The notes under the pieces are model-generated. The model saw only the letters and a program-made list of their open reading frames with translations, did no database searches and had not been told where the DNA came from. The position numbers were made by a program, and so were the translations under genes. A stretch of DNA of 61,062 nt from CAYNWT01 sp964450955 (GTDB lineage Bacteria > Planctomycetota > Planctomycetia > Planctomycetales > Planctomycetaceae): contig CAYVFI010000039.1 in the NCBI GenBank assembly GCA_964450955.1, positions 1 through 61,062 on the forward strand. Reading direction: 5' to 3'. Within the stretch, counting starts at the first letter, position 1, and each line of letters begins with the position of its first letter. Positions 43,117-51,360 of this stretch are shown here, piece after piece.

Positions 43117-46100
43117 ATGCCGAACAAAGTCCATCTTGATGTTGTTGGTCGTCAGTCTCAGATCAAACGCATCACTCTCGAAACGTCAATCACAATCGGA
43201 CGCGCCAAAGGCTGCAAGCTGCGGATCCCGTCTAAGGCAGTTAGCCGCGAGCACTGCAAGATTGATCTTTCGAACGGGCATGTCAGTGTCATTGACCTGG
43301 GAAGTTCGAACGGCACATTCCTGGACGGCAACAAGCTATCGCCCAACAGCGACACACGTCTGGAATCAGATTCCGTTCTGATTGTGGGCGATCAGAAATT
43401 CAAAGTCAGTATTGAGAGTATTGCGAACCTGGACGGCACTGTCGTCGACAGCGACCTGCTGGGTGGCAAAGGTGCGGTTGCGGCTGGCTTGGCCGCTGCT
43501 GGCGCCGCAGCGCTTGGTCAAACATTGCTGGATACCGAAACCGGCGACAAAGATGCGGCCGAAAATCTGGCGTCGACTGAAATGGAGATGGACCTGTTTA
43601 CAGAAGACGCTCCGCCAGTTGAGCCCAAGCAGTCTCTGGTCTCTGATGATATCGAACTGTTGGACGAGGATGCAGATCTGCTGGATGATGATATCAACCT
43701 GGTAGCTGACACCGCTGCCGCTGTTGAAGAACCAGCCAACGTCGTCGAAGAATTGGAAATTTCGGACGACGAAGACGACGCGATGAGTTTTCTGGACGAT
43801 GACGAACCAGTGGCTGTTGTCGAACCAGTGGCTGTTGTCGAGGAACCCGAGACGGAACTTCAAATCGACGACGACGACGACGCGGTTGCCCTTGCCGAAG
43901 ACACTGATGACGAAGAAGGCGAGACGTCATCGGGAATCGCTGCCGGGATCGCCGGTGCCGCAGCAGCGGGTGTTGCTGCCGTCGCATCTCTTGTGACCAA
44001 TGACGAAGCCGTCGAAGAAGACGCCGACGACGACGTCATGAGTTTTCTTGATGATGACGATGACGAAACGCCTGTCGCCGTAGCTGACCCGGCTGAAGCA
44101 GTCGAGGTTTTTGAGGAAGAAGAAACTGTCATCGCGGTCAATGACGATGATGACGCAATGAGCTTCCTGGACGACGATGAAGCCGATGCACCAGTTGCTG
44201 TTGTTGACGAATCCGTTGACGTGGTTGAGGAAGAAGCAGTCGTCGCTGTTGATGACGACGATGACGCAATGAGCTTCCTCGAAGACGATGACGACGACGC
44301 TCCTGTTGCTGTTGTCGATGAAGCCGTTGAAGAACAATCAGCCGTTGCACTTGGTGAAGATGAAGACGACTTCGGGTTCCTCGATGACGACGGTGACGAG
44401 CCAACAGTTGCTGTCGAAGAATCGTCGATTCAGGAAATTACTGAAGACCACGATGGTTTTGGAGGCGGAATCGCCGCTGACATAACGGACGCAGCCCAGG
44501 GTGCCAAAGACGCAGTTGCCGATGCAGCAGCTGAGGGTATTGACGCTGTGAAAGATGTCGGTGAGAAAGCCGCTGGACTTGGTGCCGCTGCAGTAGCCGG
44601 ACTTGCCGGAACCGCAGCAGCAGGTGCGGCCGCCGTCACATCACTATTCACGAGTGATGACGATGCGGGCGATGACGCCGTAGCTGTCGCCGAAGATGAA
44701 GACGATTTCGGGTTCATGGATGATGAAGCCGATGCACCGGTTGCTATTGTTGACGACTCTGTTGAAGTGGTTGAAGAAGAAGCAGTCGTCGCTGTTGACG
44801 ACGACGATGATGCAATGAGCTTCCTCGACGACGATGACGACGATGCACCGGTTGCTGTTGTTGACGAATCCGTTGAAGTGGCTGAAGAAGAAGCAGTCGT
44901 TGCCGTTGATGACGACGATGATGCAATGAGCTTCCTCGAGGACGATGACGACGATGCACCGGTTGCTGTTGTTGACGAATCCGTTGAAGTGGCTGNNNNN
45001 NNNNNNNNNNNNNNNNNNNNNNNNNNNNNNNNNNNNNNNNNNNNNNNNNNNNNNNNNNNNNNNNNNNNNNNNNNNNNNNNNNNNNNNNNNNNNNNTTGCC
45101 GTTGATGACGACGATGATGCAATGAGCTTCCTCGAGGACGATGACGACGAGATCGTCGCCGTTGTGATTGATGAGGATGAGGATGACGAATCGTCACTTG
45201 GGCTGGCGGCTGGAATTTCTGGCGTTGCCGCAGCGGGTGTTGCGGCTGTGTCATCGCTTGTAAACGATGACGCCGAAGAAGTTGTCGAAGCAGCTTTGGA
45301 ACAAGTCGACAATGCGGAAGATGAAGTTATTGAAGCGGCATCTGAGAGCCAGTTCTTCGCCGATGAAACAGTCGTTGCTGACGACGAAGACGATGGCTTC
45401 AACTTCCTTGCCGATGACGATGAAGAAGCTGAAGCGGTTCTTGTCGATGACGATGAGGACTACGTTGTCGCCGAAGTCGTTGATGATGAGCCGGATGCTC
45501 AGGAGACACCGGTCGCGTCAGCCGTCTCAGAGGGATCATCTGTGCTGGATGACGCGGCCGACAATGATTCGGTGCTTGAGTTTGCGGATGATGACGATGA
45601 CTTCGCCGCAGTAGGATCGGACGATGAAGTCGGGACTCTGGAAGTTGAAGGCGACGTTGTTGAGGCGGCTGTCGACGATGAGGCCGACGAAGCATGGTTC
45701 GACGAACCTGTAGCTGAGTACGCTGATGAAGTCGTGGCGGAAGTTGAAACAGACGACGCTACGCCGTCCGTTGCAGCGATGATGTCAGGTGTCGATGAGT
45801 CCGACGAAGACATGCTTGTCGCCGACATGGAAGACGATTTTGAACCGGTCGCTTTTGATGAAGACGAAACGGTTGGCGAAGGGGTAGCCCCGGCGGACGA
45901 CCTGATGGCGACACAGGAGATGTCGCTCTTTAGCGGCAACGACGATGAAGGCTTTAGTGTCACAGACGAAGTCGTCGAAGAAGTCGATGCGATTGAAGAC
46001 TTCGATGAAGAGGTCGACGACACTGAAGAAATGGTAGTCGAAGAAGTCGATGAGCTTGATGATGAAATTGAAGCCATCTCTGACGAGGAGGAACCGCCTA

Positions 46101-46564
46101 AGAAGAAGAAACGCGGACTGTTTGGCTGGCTGCCGTTCGGGCGAAAGAAGAAAAAAGCCAGGACAGAAGACGCCGTAACAGAAGTCGATGAGGACTTCGA
46201 GGAAGCGGACATTGAAGAAGTCGCCGAGCTTGACGCGGACGATTTGGATTCGGACGAAACAGTCGTCATGACGGGGGACGAAGACGACAGCGTCCCTGAG
46301 TTCGACGACACCGAAGACACTATCATGATGGCTCCGGACGAGATTGAATCCATTGATGAAGAACTGACTGCCGTCGATCGCAGTCAGTTCGAAGACGCTG
46401 ATGTTGTCGAAGCAGCAGCGGATGACGACGACGCCATGGGCTTTCTAAACGACGCGGCGGAAGGTACCGAAGACCTGGCCGCGACCTTCCTGACGGAAGG
46501 CGAAACCGCGGCGAAACCGGAAGATATCGACTTCGATGACTTCTTCGCGGATATCAAGGACTAA
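43117..46564 (+). CDS. Giant acidic FHA-domain protein, interrupted by an assembly gap
   Basis: The ATG at 43117 has AGGTG at a good distance. The N-terminal 105 residues form an FHA domain: ITIGRAKGCKLRIPSKAVSREHCKI, then IDLGSSNGTFLDGNKLS, the phosphothreonine-binding pattern. The rest is highly acidic: many units around MSFL(D/E)DDD and APVAVVDES, the best with 36 residues. Four Gly/Ala-rich hydrophobic segments (for example AAGLAAAGAAALGQTLL and AAGIAGAAAAGVAAVASLV) interrupt the acid. Near the end, KKKKRGLFGWLPFGRKKKK is a basic-hydrophobic patch. The 100-N gap at 44996-45095 lies in nearly identical repeats. The frame differs on either side, so the true gap is not 100 bases. The role is probably a phospho-dependent scaffold. 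Confidence 0.75.
44700..45170 (+). repeat. 108-bp near-identical tandem repeats in the FHA gene
   Basis: Units of 36 codons (AVDDDDDAMSFLDDDD, then APVAVVDESVEVAEEEAVV) are almost identical at DNA level around the gap, much more so than the older units upstream. This explains the failure of assembly. Confidence 0.85.
44996..45095. other. Assembly gap (100 N)
   Basis: Placeholder-size run of N within the tandem repeats of the FHA gene. Confidence 1.
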
Positions 46565-46695
46565 GCCGCTCATAGGCAGGAAGGGCCGCCAATCGGTGTC
46601 CGCCCGGAAGCCATACTGGTAAGATCTCGCGCCAACGAACTGGTTATTTCGTGCGTCTAACAAGTGCACGCCCAAACCCGTGAGCGAGAAATTCC

Positions 46696-48024
46696 ATGAA
46701 GCTGCCTGTCATTGAACGCGTCATCAATCTGCTTGATCCGACTGAAAATACGTTTCTGAACACCACGTTCGAAGAAGCGAAAGCCGCCGTCCAAATCGGC
46801 GACGCCGACAAAGTTCGCGCGATTGATGGGCAGTTTGCGATTCTTGCAAAGAACGAACACATCGTGCGGATGGCTCGATCTATCGGCCGGCCCATGCGGT
46901 ACTTTCTGGCCAAGCAAAAAGCCGGCCCGTGCCTGGTCGTGGCCGAACGCATGGACGAGATCCTGGAGTTCCTCAAAAGCGAAGGGATTGACGACCAGTT
47001 CCATCCGTCCTACACGCGCATGGTTCCCGCGCACTTCATCGTCGAACTCGCGCTTGTCGGCTGCCCCGATCCTAACCCGGTCAACACCCGGTTCTTCGCT
47101 CCACAGCAAAACAAACTCAGCACCAACATCGACGAAATCGGAGCCGCCTACATCGGTGCGGCGGCGAAAGAAATTGATTCGTGGCTGGATACCGTCCCTG
47201 CCGACGATCCGATCGGTGTCCTGTTCTCAGGCGGCATTGATAGCGGAGCCGTGTTCCTGCTGGTTCATGATCTACTGCTGAAACGCGGACAGGCTCCGCA
47301 GCGACTCAAAGCATTCACTTTGTCGGTTGATGGTAGTGGTCAGGACGCGGCTCAGGCCGAACAGTTCCTCGGCGAGCTGGACATGAACATGTTTCTGGAA
47401 GTGATCGAGGTTCCCAGGTCCTCAATCGACTACCGCGAAGCGATCCGGGTCATCGAAGACTACAAGCCTCTGGATGTGCAGTCTGCGACCATGGCGGTTG
47501 CATTGTGCAAAGGAATCCGCGAACGCTATCCGGATTGGAAATACGTCATCGACGGCGATGGTGGCGACGAGAACCTCAAAGACTACCCCATCGAAGACAA
47601 CCCCGAACTCACAATTCGCAGCGTCTTAAACAACGTGATGCTGTACCACGAAGGTTGGGGAGTCGACGCGGTCAAACACTCACTCACGTACTCCGGCGGA
47701 CAAAGCCGCGGCCACATTCGAACATGGGCACCCGCAAAGAAGTACGGTTTCTCAGGCTTCAGCCCGTTCGCACTACCCAACGTCATCGAAGTTTCCGAAG
47801 GCATCCCATTTATCGAACTCACCGACTGGGACCATGAAAAGCTGTACGCTCTCAAAGGCGAGGTCTGCCGCCGTGGTGTCGAAGCGGTGACCGGCAAGAC
47901 CATGCCCGTCTTCGAGAAGCGGCGGTTCCAACACGGAGCCGGCAACGAAGCGGCCGCACCTGAGCTGTTCCCTGCTGATCCGCAGGCATACCGTGATGCG
48001 TTTGCTGAGATCTTTGCTGATTGA
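46696..48024 (+). CDS. Asparagine-synthetase-like amide ligase with a cysteine-less glutaminase domain
   Basis: 442 residues. The adenylating PP-loop GVLFSGGIDSGAVF (SGGIDS at 178-183) is intact, and VIDGDGGDENLKDYP corresponds to the GEGADE region of asparagine synthetase. The N-terminal 150 residues keep the outline of the glutaminase fold (IDGQFAILAKNEHIVRMARSIGRPMRYF) but the chain starts MKLP, with no Cys at position 2. The enzyme therefore cannot take ammonia from glutamine in the normal way. β-lactam synthetase is a known case of the same loss. The substrate is not known. It is the first gene of a three-gene unit; the stop overlaps the next start. Confidence 0.85.
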   Translation: MKLPVIERVINLLDPTENTFLNTTFEEAKAAVQIGDADKVRAIDGQFAILAKNEHIVRMARSIGRPMRYFLAKQKAGPCLVVAERMDEILEFLKSEGIDDQFHPSYTRMVPAHFIVELALVGCPDPNPVNTRFFAPQQNKLSTNIDEIGAAYIGAAAKEIDSWLDTVPADDPIGVLFSGGIDSGAVFLLVHDLLLKRGQAPQRLKAFTLSVDGSGQDAAQAEQFLGELDMNMFLEVIEVPRSSIDYREAIRVIEDYKPLDVQSATMAVALCKGIRERYPDWKYVIDGDGGDENLKDYPIEDNPELTIRSVLNNVMLYHEGWGVDAVKHSLTYSGGQSRGHIRTWAPAKKYGFSGFSPFALPNVIEVSEGIPFIELTDWDHEKLYALKGEVCRRGVEAVTGKTMPVFEKRRFQHGAGNEAAAPELFPADPQAYRDAFAEIFAD

Positions 48025-48989
48025 GCCACGAGTCAGTGAACCTTCCGATCTTCACCGACAAGGATATCCTGCAGCTGCGCGGTTCGAAGAATGCCGTGCG
48101 ACAGGATCGTCCGTATGCGTTTCTTGTCGAACCGGAATGTTCGGCGGATGGTTTGGTGGAGGATGTTGCCACTCTGTTTCTTACGAATCGGGAGTGTCCG
48201 TTTCGCTGCTTGATGTGTGACTTGTGGAAGAACACAACCGACGATCGTATTTCGGTTGGTTCGATTCCAAACCAGATCGACCATGCGTTCGCACAATTAC
48301 GAGAGTTGCGTCAGGCCGCGCATGTGAAGCTCTATAACAGCGGCAACTTCTTTGACGCACAGGCCATCCCGCCAGACGACTGGCCCGCGATAGCCGATCG
48401 TGTTCGTCGATATAAATCGGTCATTGTGGAGAACCATCCGAAGCTGTGTGGCGACAAGTGCCTTGAGTTCCGCGATCTGCTGGGCACGCAGTTGGAGATT
48501 GCTGTCGGTCTGGAATCAATCCATCCGGATGTCCTACCACGGCTCAACAAACAAATGACGGGCGACGATTTCCGTCGCGCGGTTGAGTTTTTGGTTGGCA
48601 ACGATATCCGCGTGCGAACCTTCATTCTGCTGCGGCCTCCGTTCCTTAACGAAGAAGAAGGAATCGAGTGGGCGATTAAATCGACTGAGTTCGCTTTCGA
48701 TTGCGGAGCCAGCTGCTGTGCGATTATTCCTACACGGGCCGGTAATGGGATGATGGAAAAGCTGGCGGCAGAAGGCCATTTTGAACCGCCGCAGATTGGT
48801 TCGTTGGAGACAGTTCTGGATGCGGGGCTGGCAATGAACCGCGGGCGAGTCTTTGTCGATCTTTGGGATGTCGAACAGTTCTGCGACTGCGGCACCTGCG
48901 CGAAGGAGCGAATTGATCGGTTGGACAAAATGAACTTGTCTCAGCAAATGCTGCCGCCGGTTTCGTGTTCGTGCCGAGTTTCGCCATGA
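48021..48989 (+). CDS. Radical SAM protein of unknown substrate
   Basis: 322 residues if started at TTG 48021, which overlaps the previous stop as TTGA; GTG at 48036 is an alternative. The cluster motif CPFRCLMC (Cys59, 63, 66) is typical of radical SAM. Later segments (KLYNSGNFFDAQAIP, EIAVGLESIHPDVLPRLNKQMT, IRVRTFILLRPPFLNEEEGIEWA) follow the order in the Elp3/archaeosine-synthase RaSEA-like group, and Cys-rich CDCGTCAKE and SCSCRVS near the end may hold a second cluster. It is coupled by overlap to genes on both sides, so its substrate should be the product or reactant of its neighbours. Confidence 0.85.
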   Translation: MSHESVNLPIFTDKDILQLRGSKNAVRQDRPYAFLVEPECSADGLVEDVATLFLTNRECPFRCLMCDLWKNTTDDRISVGSIPNQIDHAFAQLRELRQAAHVKLYNSGNFFDAQAIPPDDWPAIADRVRRYKSVIVENHPKLCGDKCLEFRDLLGTQLEIAVGLESIHPDVLPRLNKQMTGDDFRRAVEFLVGNDIRVRTFILLRPPFLNEEEGIEWAIKSTEFAFDCGASCCAIIPTRAGNGMMEKLAAEGHFEPPQIGSLETVLDAGLAMNRGRVFVDLWDVEQFCDCGTCAKERIDRLDKMNLSQQMLPPVSCSCRVSP

Positions 48990-50500
48990 GTCGTCTGAAA
49001 GTTGATGTGGCGGTTCTTGGTTCCGGCTTTGGTGGCAGTCTACTTAGTCTGATTCTCAAACGGCTGGGCAAGCGCGTAGCCGTAATCGATAAGGCGTCGC
49101 ATCCACGGTTTAGCATTGGTGAATCGTCAACGCCGCTGGCAGACTTTGTGCTATCAGATTTGGCCAAGCGCTACGACCTCGCGTCGGTCCTGCCGCTGTC
49201 GTCGTTTGGCTCATGGCGGAAGGCTTACCCGGGACTCCGCTGTGGGCTGAAACGGGGATTCAGCTACTTCGGCCACGAACGCGGCCAGCCGTTCAACACG
49301 GACTGCAGTAATGCGAACCAGTTGTTGGTTGCCGCCAGCAGCAACGACACCGACTCCGACACGCATTGGCACCGCGGCGATGTTGACGGTTTCTTATTTC
49401 AAGAAGCGGTCGAAACGGGTGTCGATTGTTTTGAGAACACCGTGGTCACGGAGATTCAGGGGCGTGGTGAAGAACTGTGGCAGCTGAAACTCCCATCGCC
49501 GACTGGCCTGGTTGTTGTCGATGCAGACTTTATTGTCGATGCGACGGGCGCGGCGGGTGTTTTACTTCGGCATCTTGGTATCGCGGACGAAACACACCGT
49601 TTGCGAACCAACTCGGCAGCGATTTACAGCCATTTTGATTCGGTTCGAACCTTTGCCAGTGTTTTGGATGATGCGGGGGTCGATACGAAACCGCACCCTT
49701 ACGCCTGCGACAACGCCGCGCTGCATCATGTGCTGGAGGACGGCTGGATGTGGAACCTACGTTTCTCTGACGGACTAGTCAGTGCGGGGTTTGCGATTGA
49801 TTTGAATCGCGAGCGATCAGGTGCGAGTTCGGTTGAGGCAGACTGGGAGGCTCGGCTTGAGTCCTACCCTACCCTTGCGGCGCAGTTTGCGAACGCGGCT
49901 TCGCGGCCGGGCGTTGGGTTGATCAGGACGAACCGCATGCAGCGGTTGGCAAGCGCTGCTGGAGGAAGCCGGTGGTTGGTTCTACCGCACACAGCCGGGT
50001 TCATCGATCCGCTACACAGTACGGGTATCGCCCATACGTTGTCGGCGATCGAACGGATTGCTGACATGTTTACAAACGACGGTCGGCCGCCGGACGCTGC
50101 AGTGCAGTGTTACAGCGCAGCGGTTCGGTCTGAGCTGATGTTTGTCGATGAACTTGTGAGCGGCTGTTATGCGGCGCTGCCGAACTTCCGGTTGTTTACA
50201 GCCTGGTGCATGTTGTACTTCGCTTCGGCCCATTCGTGTGAGATGCGGCGGATCGGCGGCGAAACCGCATTTGCCAACGGGTTCCTGGGCGCGGCGATTG
50301 GTGAGTTGCGAACGATAGCCAGGGACTTGCGGCACGAACTGACAGCGGCCGCTAAGGACGGAAGTGTGGCCGCGATTGAACGGTTCGAACGACAGCTGGC
50401 CACGGCGATCGCTCCGTTTAACAGCGTTGGATTGTGCGACCCGGCCGTAAAAAACATGTACGCCAACACCGCGCCACCGCGAGGGCTGGGTGGAACTTAG
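48986..50500 (+). CDS. FAD-dependent halogenase/monooxygenase-like protein
   Basis: 504 residues from the ATG at 48986, which overlaps the previous stop as ATGA. The FAD motif is GSGFGG at residues 12-17, then RFSIGESSTP (GES motif) near 41-50. DFIVDATGAAGVLLRHLGI and LPHTAGFIDPLHSTGIAHTL match the second and third FAD motifs of flavin-dependent halogenases and geranylgeranyl-reductase-like enzymes. The halogenase WxWxIP signature is changed to GWMWNLRF, so halogenation is doubtful and an oxidation or reduction is more likely. Last gene of the coupled cassette. Repeat B copy 6 follows. Confidence 0.85.
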   Translation: MSRLKVDVAVLGSGFGGSLLSLILKRLGKRVAVIDKASHPRFSIGESSTPLADFVLSDLAKRYDLASVLPLSSFGSWRKAYPGLRCGLKRGFSYFGHERGQPFNTDCSNANQLLVAASSNDTDSDTHWHRGDVDGFLFQEAVETGVDCFENTVVTEIQGRGEELWQLKLPSPTGLVVVDADFIVDATGAAGVLLRHLGIADETHRLRTNSAAIYSHFDSVRTFASVLDDAGVDTKPHPYACDNAALHHVLEDGWMWNLRFSDGLVSAGFAIDLNRERSGASSVEADWEARLESYPTLAAQFANAASRPGVGLIRTNRMQRLASAAGGSRWLVLPHTAGFIDPLHSTGIAHTLSAIERIADMFTNDGRPPDAAVQCYSAAVRSELMFVDELVSGCYAALPNFRLFTAWCMLYFASAHSCEMRRIGGETAFANGFLGAAIGELRTIARDLRHELTAAAKDGSVAAIERFERQLATAIAPFNSVGLCDPAVKNMYANTAPPRGLGGT

Positions 50501-50555
50501 CTGCTTAGATCAAGAGCCGTTTGTCGTTTGCGACGAGAGACCTGGCCAACTAAAT

Positions 50556-50655
50556 GTAGTGGACGAGGCAACGAGTCCCAATGAGTCCCGAGCGTTGGTG
50601 GGTACACGAGTGTCGTGAGGACACACAACGGGACTCCTGGCGTCGTCCACTACGG
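50556..50655. repeat. Palindromic repeat B, copy 6 (supplies the cmk stop)
   Basis: GTAGTGGACGAGGCAACGAG at the left, CTGGCGTCGTCCACTACGG at the right. The TAG of cmk (complement of 50650-50652) is part of the right arm. Confidence 0.85.
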
Positions 50656-51300
50656 TCCGTCTGGTTTGCAGTGTGACAGAACCAGTTCTAACGCCTGGTC
50701 GATTGTCAGGTCGGACGTGTCGATTTCGATGGCGTCTGCGGCCGGCTTTAGTGGTGCGATGTCGCGATTGCGGTCGCGGTCGTCGCGTTGTTTTAATTGG
50801 GCCAGCGTTTCTTTGATGCTTTGGTGGTTCTCGCGGCCGGCCATTTCGGCCTGGCGTCTTTTGGCTCTGGCTTCCAACGATGCGGTAACGAAAAACTTGT
50901 GATCGGCATTGGGGAACACGACGGTCCCCTGGTCGCGGCCTTCGCACACGATGTTGCGGTCCTCAGCAGCCATGCGTTGCAATTCGACAAGGCGTTCACG
51001 AACCGATGGCAGTGCGGCCACGATGGAGGCGATGGTGGTGACGTCTGGATCGCGAATCTGTTTGGTGGCGTCGATTCCATTTACGAAAACGGCTTGATCT
51101 TCGAATCGAATGGTCACGCCTCGAGCGACCCGAGCGATCTCATCCCGCTGTTCCATGTCGACGTTTTTTCGCAGACAAGACCAGGCCACACTGCGGTACA
51201 TCGCACCGGTGTCCAGGAGTTCGAAACCCAGTCGTTCGGCCAGCAGTCGAGCGATGGTGCTTTTTCCGGCTCCAGCTGGGCCGTCGATGGTGATGATCAT
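50650..51300 (-). CDS. cmk: Cytidylate kinase
   Basis: 216 residues. The P-loop GPAGAGKST is at 7-15, followed by LLDTGAMYRSVAW. IVCEGRDQGTVVFPNADHKFFVTAS corresponds to the CMP-binding and lid region, with RDQGTVV replacing the usual RDIGTVV. The lid has KQRDDRDRNRDIAPLKPA. It phosphorylates CMP and dCMP. The last residues CKPDGP come from the edge of repeat B copy 6, which also gives the stop codon. Downstream of the GH38-like gene with 60 bases between. Confidence 0.93.
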   Translation of the reverse strand: MIITIDGPAGAGKSTIARLLAERLGFELLDTGAMYRSVAWSCLRKNVDMEQRDEIARVARGVTIRFEDQAVFVNGIDATKQIRDPDVTTIASIVAALPSVRERLVELQRMAAEDRNIVCEGRDQGTVVFPNADHKFFVTASLEARAKRRQAEMAGRENHQSIKETLAQLKQRDDRDRNRDIAPLKPAADAIEIDTSDLTIDQALELVLSHCKPDGP

Positions 51301-51360
51301 GTGGCGTAACCAGAATGTCTGGCGGCAAAGATGTTTTGAAGAAAACTCAGGCGCGAGGAC

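Noticed and set aside
43500..45200. Prophage or integrated element suggested by unusual composition
   Set aside because: The bias is explained by Asp/Glu-rich coding repeats; no integrase, tRNA or attachment sites are near.
45499..46353. 284-codon Ser-rich frame opposite the FHA gene
   Set aside because: It is the antisense shadow of Asp/Glu-rich codons (GAC/GAA read as Ser/Phe) and has no ribosome site.
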